DNA of 64,000 nucleotides from positions 10,592,501 to 10,656,500 of the forward strand of contig JAPNXP010000001.1 of assembly GCA_028753945.1 (NCBI GenBank). The letters are read 5' to 3'. Made by a program: the position numbers and the translations under genes. Position 1 is the first letter of the stretch. Each line of letters opens with the position of its first letter. The DNA is from Hexactinellida sp. DTS-2022. Taxonomy: Eukaryota > Porifera > Hexactinellida. The notes below the pieces were generated by a model. The model was not told the DNA's origin and did no database searches. It saw only the letters and a program-made list of their open reading frames with translations. This document shows, one piece after another, positions 48,198 through 58,259 of the stretch.

Positions 48198-48303
48198 GTT
48201 CGTTTTAACGAGGTTCTAGTACAGTATATTGATCCTGGTTAAGTTTAGATTAAAACTTGATTGAGAATATACTGAAAAGAGATTGTTTACTAACTACACT
48301 AGA

Positions 48304-48431
48304 AGACTCCCTTTGCTTCAAGTGGAATTTGATCCAATTAACAGAAATATCGCAAGCCAATTTGTAATCCCTATGAATTGTCGACTGTTGACACAATTAA
48401 CTGGTTGCTCAATTAATTAAGCGCAGTCTAC
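48304..48431. repeat. Decayed MITE related to 38506-38690
   Basis: Both ends are weakly recognisable (ACTCCCTTTGCTTCAAG and CAATTAATTAAGCGCAGTCT), with the shared middle GCAAGCCAATTTGTAATCCC. Old copy. Confidence 0.4.
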
Positions 48432-48600
48432 TTAAAACTATTATACTATTATAATAGCCCTGACGACAGTCGTAAAGTGGCTCTGTGGCCATTTTTATTA
48501 TGACTACAGTTCACTATTATTTGATAAAGCTCCCTACGTCTGCACCTAGCACGCAATCGCTTATGCCAGGTTAGTTTGCATCCTACTCGTATGTAATAAG

Positions 48601-48608
48601 TATAAATA
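48601..48608 (+). promoter_or_regulatory. TATA box candidate of Eph copy C
   Basis: TATAAATA lies 62 bp upstream of the ATG at 48663, a spacing also seen for the TPRG1L gene. Confidence 0.5.
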
Positions 48609-48662
48609 GCTTTATGAACTGAAAACTCGATTAACTAATTGACTAATTTGTGTAATAAGACT

Positions 48663-51600
48663 ATGTTAGTATTGAAGTGCTATCTACTGTTCGTTCTCTT
48701 CAACACATGGACTAGGCGGTCCGTATCCGAGGAAAAATATATATACAATTCAACTGAAGAGTCTGCTACGCTCCCTATTCCAGGTTGGATGTCGTTTGAT
48801 GAAGACACGCAATATAGTAACGGTGATATGGTTGTTTGGAGTTTCAATGGTAATTCTGCTAACCCAGGCCCTGAATACATAGTGTGTGCTGGCGGTCAGA
48901 ACACAGTTGTTGATAATAGCTTGGAGAGCAATTGGCTGGTTACTAATTATTATATTTCAGAAGCTAGTGAAATATACATCCGTGTTGGTTGCAGGAAATT
49001 CCCGAACCATCCAAACAGCCTGGACTGCAGTGAAACGTTCACCATTCGCTTCTATGAATCTGACAATCCAGTGAATGTTTCGGATTTTCTGAGCCAGTTT
49101 GTGGAGATTTCTATGTCAGCCTCTGGTTCTGCTCTACTCGCTAGGATCGATACGAGCAAGAGAGGATTCTATATTGCGTTTCATAACACCGGGTACTGTG
49201 TGGGACTAGCATCATTTCTATTCTACTACGAGGTGTGCCCTCACACTCAATATAGTAGCTACTCACTGCCTGAAACCCCGGTCCCCAGAGTGAGTGCAGA
49301 ACCTACGGTGTTCAACCTGTCCTGTCCAGTCGGGTCTGTGAGTCTGCAGGCAGCTGAGTGCTACTCCAACGGTTCCTGGAGAGTGTCTGAGTCCGTTGAG
49401 TGTGCGTGCGAGAGGGGCTGGAGCGAGCTGGCCAGCAGTCCGCTCTGTGTCGCTTGTCCGGAGGACTCGTACAAGAGCGCGTTTGGGAACGACAGCGAGT
49501 GCGCGGCGTGTCCAGAGAAGAGTGGCACGAGTGGCGCGACGGGCAGCGTGGTGTGTGGGTGTGACGGGGGCTGGTACCGCAGCGAGGAGGAGAGTGGGGA
49601 CCTGCTGTGTGGGAGGAGTCCCTCTGCCGTTCGTAACCTCCGACTGGAGAGAGGGACAGCCGGGTCTGGCCAGGAGACCAGTGGAGTCCGTGTGGCGTGG
49701 GATGAACCTGTGGACGTGTGGAATCGGTCGGTGAGCTACAATGTGAGTTTGTACTCGGCTGGCTTGTGGAGGAGTGGGGGGAGCAGCGAGAGTCTGTGGT
49801 ACGCGCTGTCCGTGTCTGAACTTGAAGGGAGCAGCAGAGAGTATCTGCTGGAAGTGACGTCACTTAACCAGCTGGTAGAGCTGAGCGGTGCGGTGAATAG
49901 CGCGAGTGTTAGTTTCGTGTCTACTTTCCCTGAAGTGGGGAATGTGTCTCTGTCTGGCTCGGAGCTGGAGTGGGAGTACACACTGGAGGGAGCAGTGAGC
50001 GAGCTGAGTTTTGAACTGAACTACACTAGTATCGGCGGCGTGGAGAGACAGGAGAGAGTGAATGGATGCTCGCTTGTCGCTACAGCTGTGTACAGATGCA
50101 ATGTAGCAGTGATTGAGTTGAATACGAGTATTGATATTGTACTGACTCTAATTCCTTCATCTTCTGATGAAACTGGTTACAGATTATCTCATAAATTTTA
50201 TTTATCAAGAACTCTAAGCACTCACCCCACTGGCTCTACTGGCTCCACTAGTTCTATTCTCATTAATTCTACTCCCAAATACTCTCTAACTATCGAGACA
50301 CCGCCATTTCCTGCTGAAATGCCATTTCTCAGTCAGATTCCCATCATAAATTTGATTCTCTTTTCTTCTCTTTTTCTACTAGTATTTATTGTTATTTGCT
50401 CGATATTGTCGTTCCTCGTGTGTTGCCTACTAATTAGGAAGCGTATCATGAAATTGAAAATATGCCACATCTTCCCTAATAAAGCCTGTAAGACTGCTAA
50501 GTATGCTATGGTGGATGATATCACCACTAAACCAGGGCTAACTTCCTACCAGAATCCTGATATGTTTGCGAATCTTCGCGACGCAGTCCGACACTTTGCG
50601 AAAGAAGTTAACAACAACGATATAAAGATAGACCACGTTATCGGGAATGGAGAATTCGGAGACGTGTGTAAGGGTACTCTGAACCAAGACGGGCACTTAA
50701 TAGAGGTAGCATTGAAGACGCTAAAGCCAGATGTTCCGGAGAAATACAAGCTAGACTTCTATCGCGAGGCTTCTGTGATGGGACAGTTTGTTGATGAGAA
50801 CATTATCCGTCTGCTCGGGGTAACTCTCCAGCACCCTGTTATGATAGTCACTCCCTTCATGTCTAACGGGTCTTTGGACGTATTCCTCCAAAACGGGAAG
50901 GAAAAACTAACTATAGAACAACAGGGCAACTTGGCACTGGGTGTAACCTCTGGGATGGTCTATCTCAGTTCAATATCTTTTGTCCACAGAGATTTAGCAG
51001 CGCGAAATGTGCTCGTGGCACATGACATGACTCCGAAAATAATAGACTTTGGTTTGTCTCGAGTAACGGAGGAGGACGTTTACACCATGAGCCAAGGCGG
51101 GCTGGTTGCGGTGCGTTGGACTGCCCTCGAAGCTATTCTGTACAAGCAATTCAGCAGCCCCTCTGACGTGTGGAGCTTTGGGATTCTTCTGTGGGAGATC
51201 ATGAGCTTCGGCGCTACGCCCTACGAGGAAATGGAACTGGTCACACTGGTGCAGCAGCTGGAGACTGGGCACCGTATGGCAGCGCCTACCAACTGTCCGG
51301 ACCAGCTATACGAGCTGATGTCCTCTTGTTGGCTGCAGGACCCAAGCCAGAGACCCAAGTTCGCACAGATCCACGTGAGTCTGAAGAAAATGATTGAATC
51401 GAATTTCGGAGCTAAAAAGAGAGATAAGCTGAGTGCCTCTTACCAAGCGGACCAGCTGAGCTGCTCGTCTGTCCGAGACTGGCTGGCCACTCTGGAGATG
51501 GACAGGTATGAAGAGAACTTCACTGAGAATGGCTACTCATCTCTAGTCACGATTTGGCGGTTGGATCAACCTGATCTTATGCGTATCGGGATAATATCCT

Positions 51601-51692
51601 CTAAGCACAGGAACAAAATAATGACCAGCATTCGCAAGACTAACCAAATCCTCGGACTAGACAAGATGATTACAGAAACAACCCATGTTTAA
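48663..51692 (+). CDS. Eph-type receptor tyrosine kinase (copy C)
   Basis: Single-exon, 1009 residues from the ATG at 48663 (a TTG at 48639 lies upstream in frame). The ligand-binding-like head (about 22-198) is very different from A/B but keeps N-W-L-V-T-N-Y-Y and the K-R-G-F-Y-I-A-F...F-Y-Y-E-V-C-P ending. The Cys-rich and FN3 modules from residue 200 are then almost identical to A and B. TM about 562-590. Juxtamembrane Y-Q-N-P-D-M-F-A-N-L: the second Eph tyrosine is Phe. Kinase about 654-910: G-N-G-E-F-G, V-A-L-K, H-R-D-L-A-A-R-N, D-F-G-L-S-R, but A-L-E instead of A-P-E. SAM about 935-1000. C terminus T-H-V fits a class I PDZ ligand. Catalytic Lys and Asp residues are intact, so activity is likely. 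Confidence 0.92.
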   Translation: MLVLKCYLLFVLFNTWTRRSVSEEKYIYNSTEESATLPIPGWMSFDEDTQYSNGDMVVWSFNGNSANPGPEYIVCAGGQNTVVDNSLESNWLVTNYYISEASEIYIRVGCRKFPNHPNSLDCSETFTIRFYESDNPVNVSDFLSQFVEISMSASGSALLARIDTSKRGFYIAFHNTGYCVGLASFLFYYEVCPHTQYSSYSLPETPVPRVSAEPTVFNLSCPVGSVSLQAAECYSNGSWRVSESVECACERGWSELASSPLCVACPEDSYKSAFGNDSECAACPEKSGTSGATGSVVCGCDGGWYRSEEESGDLLCGRSPSAVRNLRLERGTAGSGQETSGVRVAWDEPVDVWNRSVSYNVSLYSAGLWRSGGSSESLWYALSVSELEGSSREYLLEVTSLNQLVELSGAVNSASVSFVSTFPEVGNVSLSGSELEWEYTLEGAVSELSFELNYTSIGGVERQERVNGCSLVATAVYRCNVAVIELNTSIDIVLTLIPSSSDETGYRLSHKFYLSRTLSTHPTGSTGSTSSILINSTPKYSLTIETPPFPAEMPFLSQIPIINLILFSSLFLLVFIVICSILSFLVCCLLIRKRIMKLKICHIFPNKACKTAKYAMVDDITTKPGLTSYQNPDMFANLRDAVRHFAKEVNNNDIKIDHVIGNGEFGDVCKGTLNQDGHLIEVALKTLKPDVPEKYKLDFYREASVMGQFVDENIIRLLGVTLQHPVMIVTPFMSNGSLDVFLQNGKEKLTIEQQGNLALGVTSGMVYLSSISFVHRDLAARNVLVAHDMTPKIIDFGLSRVTEEDVYTMSQGGLVAVRWTALEAILYKQFSSPSDVWSFGILLWEIMSFGATPYEEMELVTLVQQLETGHRMAAPTNCPDQLYELMSSCWLQDPSQRPKFAQIHVSLKKMIESNFGAKKRDKLSASYQADQLSCSSVRDWLATLEMDRYEENFTENGYSSLVTIWRLDQPDLMRIGIISSKHRNKIMTSIRKTNQILGLDKMITETTHV
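49261..50156 (+). repeat. Homogenised Eph ectodomain block, copy C
   Basis: Sharp borders: the match to copy B begins at ACTCACTGCCTGAAACCCCG and ends at CTAATTCCT; on either side the two genes differ strongly. Position-by-position offset to copy B is constant (5429). Confidence 0.9.
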
Positions 51693-52190
51693 TTACACTC
51701 TCAGATTTAATTACGAGGTCATGTTTCACACTTCACTGTTCACCCTGCCTCCACTCCCGTTACTTGAATTTAATATTTTACAGACTGCATTACATTTTAT
51801 CTCATTACATGCCTTTGCACATTATTTTAATACCTTTGTTTTGAAGACATTATTCTTGTTTTGACTGTTGTACATAATTCTATAAATTCAACGTATTTTC
51901 ATGTAGTTATTTTACGAACTGGGTCTGGAATGCAATCTCTGGCCCATTCATAAGACTCCTCTAGTCGGTTGGTTTCTTACGCTCCATAGTAAAAACTAGT
52001 GTTATAAAGGTCGGAAAATTTCCTAGGAAATTTCCGAAATTTTATTATTATATATACAGTGTACCTAGTTTTTTTAATTTTGATAAACCATATCTATAAT
52101 GTAGAGTGTTGCTGTGCGTTTGTTATTTTCCTCATGACAGTCTAACTTAAGTAGCACAAAAATTTTGGCAATTTCAAATAAAGTTCCTAA
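51693..52190. other. 3' flank of Eph copy C
   Basis: AT-rich, no gene. AATTTCC-GGAAATTT-like palindromes occur near 52015-52035 and again near 52790-52810, on both sides of the hAT element that follows. Confidence 0.4.
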
Positions 52191-52741
52191 CAGGGAATGA
52201 AAGGTTCACGAACGAACTTATTGAACTTGAACTGAACGAACTGAACGCAGGGCTTTAAGGGATTCACGGTGAACGAACTGAACGAACGTCAACGGTTTCC
52301 GAATGGCAATTGAACGAACTGAACGAACTGAATTGAACGAGTTGAACGGATTGAACGAACTGAACTGAACGAACTAAACTGAATAAAGATAAATTACAAA
52401 TATAGATTCATTAAATATAATAGGTGACTGCAAAAGTGCTGATTCCGGACATCCCTAGTGGACTCATGTCTCTTTGCTTAGATTATAGCTTCTTAGACTG
52501 AACTTAAAACAGCTTGGAAGATCGAACAGTCTATCATAAACGGAATAGTTCGACCCACTGACTGTACACTGAACGAACTTAATTGAACGGATTGAACGAA
52601 CGCGGGTTAGCCCGTGAACGAACTGAACGAACGCTGGTGGAGCTGAAGTTAGGAGGTGAACTTGAACGAACTGAACGTGCGTCAATTTGAGATGAACTGA
52701 ATTGCGTCAATTCTGTCCGTTCGTGAACCTTTCATTCCCTG
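52191..52741. mobile_element. Non-autonomous hAT-type element (H6) built of GAACGAACT repeats
   Basis: 551 bp with long inverted termini CAGGGAATGAAAGGTTCACG and an exact 8-bp duplication gttcctaa (52183-52190, 52742-52749). The interior is largely gaacgaactgaacgaact and its inverse, echoing the subterminal CACGAACG. No transposase. Confidence 0.95.
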
Positions 52742-53049
52742 GTTCCTAAGCATAATTTGAAATACCTGGGTATGTAATCTTTCCAGAAATTTCCGGAAAT
52801 TTCCATAGAAAACAAAATTTTACAGCACTAGACTAAAAACATTTTATGTTGTTGGGTTTAATTTCCCACTTATATCTATCGTTAATTAATTAATGGGTTC
52901 TATTACACTTAGTTGATACTTATTGGAGGAGTTTGCAAAATATTGCTATTGCGATAACTGGGTAACTTCTTGCGAATAATTACACAAATTCTGTAGCTGT
53001 CCCTTCTACTTGTTTAATTATTTAATGTATTTATTATAGGGAATCCTTA
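52742..53049. other. AT-rich intergenic spacer
   Basis: No gene or element recognised beyond the AATTTCC palindrome noted for the previous flank. Confidence 0.35.
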
Positions 53050-53205
53050 TATAGAGCTGAGCTTTGTAGAGTTCAGATTTTATCCCATACTAAAAGCCCA
53101 GGCTTACTTTCTAAAGGTCAATTTCGAACTCTGGAAAAAAACTGACCTTTCTCAGTGCATGAATACACATAGTGAAAAACTGAACTCTACAAAGCTCAGC
53201 TCTAT
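53050..53205. mobile_element. Inverted-repeat MITE, family M, copy 1
   Basis: Ends ATAGAGCTGAGCTTTGTAGA and (inverted) ATAGAGCTGAGCTTTGTAGA, continuing AGTTCAG on both sides. The interior matches copy 2 at 63789-63946 in inverse orientation. Confidence 0.8.
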
Positions 53206-53843
53206 TTAAGTAATTTCTTTATTATATATACGTATATATAATTCTGCACTCGTTTCCCAATTTGGCTCTGTTTGTTTAGCTCTGTTATTTAGCTTAGTTC
53301 ACAATTTGATGTATATAAATTAAGTATATTCATTTCGTTTCGAAACGTTTTGCTCTGTGGGTTTAATATCCAAGTTAAAGTTTATAATTTAGCAATGCTT
53401 ACAAATAATGGACAAACATATTGTTTATTCAGCAAGTTACAGAAGTACTACTCGTGTAAACTCATTAATTTAATGTGCGTCAATAACACCCACTCCAGGA
53501 TAATCGAGGCAGTCATAGCTATACTCTAAGACTATCTAGTTGTACTAGATAATAACCAGAAACTAGTATCATGGCTACAATTTCATGGAATATCTTTTGT
53601 AGTCACACTGTTCCACTAATTAATAAACCAAAACTCGTTACCCAAATCAATTCTATATTTAGATAATATATTAGTAATGTTGTGGTACTATCAGGTGGAT
53701 TTCAAAGGTCTTTCTCATTCACCTATACCTACATTTATTCAATTCTATACTAAAATAATGCATAATATTATTATTTACTTAGCAGGTTTGGTCAGTTGGT
53801 CTTGCTGTTCATGGTAAGAGCACGACCATTCAGTGGAGACTAG
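53206..53843. other. Upstream region of TPRG1L, no gene
   Basis: AT-rich; nothing else recognised. Confidence 0.35.
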
Positions 53844-53851
53844 TATAAATA
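53844..53851 (+). promoter_or_regulatory. TATA box candidate of TPRG1L
   Basis: TATAAATA 69 bp before the ATG at 53913. Confidence 0.5.
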
Positions 53852-53912
53852 CAAACTTGGCAAACAGACTCATTAATTTGTATCGACTGAGTTTATTTAT
53901 TATTGTGTCGCA

Positions 53913-55119
53913 ATGGCTTCCCGTTTTCCCACAAAACACGATAAATCCTCAAATGAAGACTCAAATAGTGACAGTTTTTTAGACATTTCTGTTCTTGATA
54001 ACAAAGATTCCAAACATAACAAACTCTCCTTTGAGAATGTCAACCCTAACCAACAAGCGGAGTCCATAGACGAATGGGAATTCATTCCCTCAGGATTTGT
54101 CCCAAACTCCAAATCTCTCCAACACAACACCTCTTCTAAGCTAGCCACACTCACCAACTCCAAACCCAGTTTCTTCCGAATCCCGAAGCTCAGAAAGCGC
54201 ATGAGCCTGTCCAGGCTTTTGAATCCCAAGCGCTCTGCTCCGGGCGTCGCATTCTCCACCTACGACATCGTAGACCCGTTCGAGGCTCCCGCCACAGAGC
54301 TAGTGGAGCGGGAGCTAACCCAGTGCCTCCTGCACGAGTCTGTCGTTATTGACGAGTGTCCCTCTGATAACGAAGATGACGTCATGGCTGACTCCATGGG
54401 GCAGTGCCCTCTCCCCGCTAAGAGGAGGGGCTCCGTGGGAGAGTCCTTCCTGGCCCGGAGTAACGACAAGTGGCAGAGAGCTGTGGACTCGCTCAAACTG
54501 ACGGTGGAGGACGATCAGCATATCTGTGGGGTCTGGCTGCTGTCCGAGATTAACCACTGGGACAACGAGAGCGAGCGCATCGTCATGCTACTGGAAGACT
54601 CCATTCTCATCGCTAAGTGAGTTGCCCTGTGATTAGCGCATATCATGCCTATTACCGTTACCGTTGTCTAGGTATAACTTCTATAAGAGAGTGCTCCTGG
54701 AGGTGAGGAGCATCGGGCTGAGTGGAATCTACGCCATCTCGCATGGCCCTTTCGAATCCCCGTCTCTCTTCAAGAAGAGACCAGGGATTGGAGTGAGACT
54801 GCACTGGAACAAGGACATGCCGCTCAGCGCCGCCCAGAAGTGGAACCCCTGGAGTGAGAAGATCCCTTTCACCACGTTCGGGCCACACCCCTCCACATAC
54901 AGTACAGTGCAATGCAGCACAGAGGGACACCTGAGCATATGCTCATTTCTTGAGAAGTTGAAGGGCTGCCTCAAGGCCCATGCGATTGAGAATGACACAG
55001 ATATACTGTTCGATGCGGTAGACTCTCTCGTGGCGCACTCTAGCAAGTTCGGACTCGTCCAACAAATCCACAATAAAGCCAAGCTTGGCTGTGACACAAC
55101 AACCCCTAATTGTTCCTAA
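53913..55119 (+). CDS. TPRG1L: Tumor protein p63-regulated gene 1-like protein (hSac2 domain), two exons
   Basis: Exon 1 53913-54616 (donor GTGAGT), 55-bp intron, exon 2 54672-55119 (acceptor TGTCTAG, stop TAA); phase 2. The product is 383 residues. The hSac2-type domain spans about 195-375: N-D-K-W-Q-R-A-V, G-V-W-L-L-S-E-I-N-H-W-D, E-R-I-V-M-L-L-E-D-S-I-L-I-A-K-Y-N-F, then P-F-T-T-F-G-P-H-P. TPRG1/TPRG1L proteins (the latter also called Mover in vertebrate synapses) share this domain with INPP5F/Sac2 but have no phosphatase part. The N terminus is ~100 residues longer than I expect for vertebrate members; it is Ser-rich with a basic patch (R-I-P-K-L-R-K-R-M). Function in a nerve-poor animal is unknown. 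Confidence 0.85.
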
Positions 55120-55852
55120 ACCCCAATGAGCCACTTCCCGGAAATGCATGAAATTCCATGAGCTGACTTTGTTACCAGTTTGAGTACACACTCCATATCG
55201 CTACAGTTACAGATACAATTGAAATAACAGTTTACATTTATTGTGTCCTCTAAACGGTCTTATATCCCTCCTTATTTCCCCAATTTGATAATATTTATTA
55301 AAAAATAATTATTCTATTAATCGGTTTTACGTAGTTATTTGTCTCATAATATTTATTTAAAATTAGATTACTAGTATACACTGCTCTAAGGAAAGTAAAT
55401 AACTTAGAGGTTAATTAAATTGAGGTTTCGTCTGCTTATTATTTCATAATTAAATTACTTAATGCAACGTTGCCATTTACACGTAGTATTTACGAATTAA
55501 CAGATCAAGTTCACCACAAAGGCCATATAAAATAAATAACTTGTTTTCATCCTGTCCGGTATATTTTATTATTATCTTATGAACATAAACGTACATAATA
55601 TTAATTCTAAACTTACTAATTTATCAATTTTTAATAAGTCTTGTATTTTAGAGCATTATTTTAATTATTTAAAATAATGAAAGTATGGTGTTTTTATTGA
55701 CCCAGCGCTTATTCAGGGAAATAATGTATATGGGGGTAGTATAAAATTATATATAAACAAAGAGATAAACAATAAACCAATACAAATGAGTTACGTTCGA
55801 ATAGAGGAAACAAGTTAGAATATCTGTAGACATGAAGTATCCTTGTCGCACA
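55120..55852. other. AT-rich intergenic region, no gene
   Basis: About 730 bp. A scrap CAGCGCTTATTCAGGGAAATA near 55704 resembles the terminus of the 19164-19405 MITE. Nothing else. Confidence 0.4.
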
Positions 55853-55880
55853 CAACAACAACAACAACAACAACAACAAC
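55853..55880. repeat. (CAA)n microsatellite
   Basis: Nine CAA units at the end of the NHL relic. Confidence 0.9.
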
Positions 55881-56640
55881 ACGCCCTCTGTTATCTATTG
55901 CTACACCAAAAGGAGAATTAAACTCCCCAATGTCCTGTCCTCTCTTCCCAATCTTGTGAATCTCCTCTCAACAATAGTTGAATACGTACACATTGTTGCA
56001 GTCACTCATAACAATGTTATAGTCTCTGTCTATGTCGAAGTACCATGGGTTGTTCGTTTGTTTACCCCTTACATCGTGTTATTATCCTGTTTATAATAAG
56101 ATGATCTGAACTGAATATAAACATACACGGATCATTTTAATCTAGACCAGTATTCTGTCTAGAGTAACCTTGACATCACGTGGCTCCTTAAACAACCCTA
56201 TTCCTAACATGGAATGGAACTTGAGATCCTCAGTTAATACTTGTACTCAGTTATTATTATAATACTCACAAACATAAACATCGTTAGTTCTCTCTGACAC
56301 ATCTAAAGTTCTAAACCCCTTGGATAGCAAAACTGTAACTCTGCAGTCCCATTGTGCCTACGCTCTTGGTTAGTTGGCCTTCTAGCCAGTACATATTCAC
56401 ACAATGACCAGTCTGTTGTGCACTAACACTTATCCCTGGTTACACAGATGCCACGCGGACATTTGCATTTTCTCGGAGAACATGTCCCCGCTATCAGGGA
56501 ATGCCTGTACTCTGTTGTTGCTCTCGTCTGCTACGTAAATGTGTCCGGTTTCGTAATGCAAGGCTATGTCTATGGACAATTCAACTCTCCTGGAGCTTTC
56601 GTATCCGATGACTTCTTACAGCTATCAGGCGTTATCACGG
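55881..56640 (-). pseudogene. Relic of an NHL-repeat gene
   Basis: On the minus strand three NHL-like segments remain: near 56450-56575 (D-I-A-L-H-Y-E-T-G-H-I-Y-V-A-D, then N-R-V-Q-A-F), near 56270-56330 (G-F-R-T-L-D-V-S-E-R-T-N-D-V-Y-V), and near 55885-56050 (P-W-Y-F-D-I-D-R-D-Y-N-I-V..., then G-E-F-N-S-P-F-G-V-A-I-D-N-R-G). They are separated by stops and at least one frame change just before D-I-A-L-H. Related in type to the intact gene at 33858-35141. The plus-strand open frame at 56448-56744 is a shadow of this. Confidence 0.7.
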
Positions 56641-57270
56641 TTTCACGGAGAAACTATCCAATGCCAGGCCTTCAAGATCCATTGTTAAGTCAAACTCCAA
56701 AGAATTTGTACAAGTGTTACTCTCTGGTGGTAACCATTGGGTAACTGTTTCTACTGTTGGCTGTCCATCATTTACAGTCAAAGTGTACATGTATGACTGT
56801 GTTTATTCTGAAATTCACTCGTACACAAAACAACAAATATGTGCATTGCTAATGTCAAAGCAAAGCAAACTGCTATCAACCTTATTTATGTAGATGTACT
56901 AAGACAAACAAACAGATGTGATTGCGGACTCTTTGCCCTGGTATTCGTCACAGGCTCACAGCGTTATGTGAGGGAGAAGATCCACAATTTCTACATTTCG
57001 AACAATTTGCGCTGAGGTCTCATCTCCCTACTTGTTTAGAGGAAGAATACATGAAATCATTTTCATGCAAAAGAGTTAATATAAAACCACCAAATAATAG
57101 AAGAGAAAGAATGCTAATATTCTGCAGATGCGAACACAAGAGGGAGGAAGAATGATTGCTGGCGATGGCTGCCAAGACTGGTACCATTTTGACTGTGTGC
57201 AAATCACAAAACGAACCTCCAAAATTTATATGACTGATATTGTTTTGACTCCAGTTAGGAAACAGCACTA
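56641..57270 (+). pseudogene. Relic of a Ulp1-like (C48) cysteine protease gene, transposon-associated type
   Basis: The frame beginning near 56690 reads V-Q-V-L-L-S-G-G-N-H-W-V-T-V-S-T-V-G-C, then V-K-V-Y-M-Y-D. Further on comes R-C-D-C-G-L-F-A-L-V-F-V-T. These are the His, Asp and Cys neighbourhoods of Ulp1-fold proteases. After F-V-T the frame changes to T-A-L-C-E-G-E-D-P-Q...A-L-R-S-H-L, then to D-G-C-Q-D-W-Y-H-F-D-C-V, a PHD-like tail. Stops and frameshifts show it is dead. Ulp1 plus PHD genes of this sort are common repeats in animal genomes. Confidence 0.7.
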
Positions 57271-58088
57271 ATTAGCAGTATCTAATTTGTGATAATTATT
57301 AGGAACATATTAGTTAGTAATATAGAAAGTCTTAAGTAATTTTCAACTTTTCTACATGTTCTAGTAAACATAGTTTCATTGTATTGAGGAGAAGATTATT
57401 TACTAGTGAATTCTGCACTGTTCGGGGGAACAATATTTTATATTAGGCCATATTAAGGTCGTATGTTTTGAGGATGGGTCCATTAATTGTTTGTGTTTAA
57501 TCGCTTTTATTTACGAATACAGTATTTCCCCAAACAGACACTCGAGTAATATTTTATTTGCAAAAGTTGGTAGGCTACCCGAAACGCTTACATTTCAGGA
57601 AAATTCCAGCCCATTGAAGAACAAAATGGAATTTTATTCTGATGGCCAGATAAATATCCCATTTTCGTCTTTTTCATTGTTTTGTACGAAACAAACTGAA
57701 TTTTTGGAGCAAGAATTAGCTCAAGAATCATCTGTAATACAAAGTGATTATCTCCAATATGAAATTACAGAAATAGCGACTAACGGACAACAGAATGTAT
57801 TTTCAAACTAAACTTATTTACATACAGATGATGATACTATAAAATAGTAACAATGGTATCCCTTATATTTCATGTCAAACCGTACATAATCTGATGACTG
57901 TCGATAATACAAAACCCGGATATTCGTATACTATTTATCGACAATGATATACTCAAAATACTTTATACCATGGCCTACTTAATATACGGCCGTGTATGTT
58001 ACCGAGAAGGCCAAAAAAATAGAAGCCAGTTTATATATTTCATTCTAGGATAAACTATGCCCCTTATTGTTATTATTTGGTTTGTACA
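57271..58088. other. Intergenic, one doubtful open frame
   Basis: A 106-codon open frame at 57491-57811 starts without an early ATG-based context and includes a decayed MITE-like CAGTATTTCCCC. The later part (F-Y-S-D-G-Q-I-N-I-P-F-S-S-F) looks mildly protein-like, but I recognise no family. Confidence 0.3.
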
Positions 58089-58251
58089 CAGTGTTTTTTT
58101 TAAGGCAAGTTAGAGGCCCAAAATGGGCTTCTAATTTTTCTCAATGGGCCTCTAATTTTGAACGTGCTAAGTACTCAATATCATGAAATGTAGAGAGAGA
58201 GCCTCTAATTGTTGGTAGGGCCCTCTAAGCAAATCCTTCAAAAAAACACTG
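58089..58251. mobile_element. Non-autonomous hAT-type element (H5, copy 2)
   Basis: 163 bp, termini CAGTGTTTTTTTTAAGG / inverted with one change. Left flank tttgtaca (58081-58088), right flank gttgtaca (58252-58259). Inverse orientation to 47590-47774. Confidence 0.9.
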
Positions 58252-58259
58252 GTTGTACA

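Larger units (their letters stand above)
46855..48224. mobile_element. CAGT-ended MITE (P4) split by a hAT-type element
   Basis: The left end CAGTAGAACCTCGTTAGTAC after TA (46853-46854) and the inverted right part CGTTTTAACGAGGTTCTA (about 48201-48218, terminus slightly changed) are parted by the insertion 47023-48197. Without it the MITE would be about 190 bp. Confidence 0.75.

Noticed and set aside
56448-56744. 98-codon plus-strand gene
   Set aside because: Antisense to a clear NHL-repeat relic and then running into the Ulp1 relic; no domain of its own.
57491-57811. 106-codon open frame as a gene
   Set aside because: No recognised domain, and it overlaps a decayed MITE terminus. Kept only as a note in the intergenic entry.
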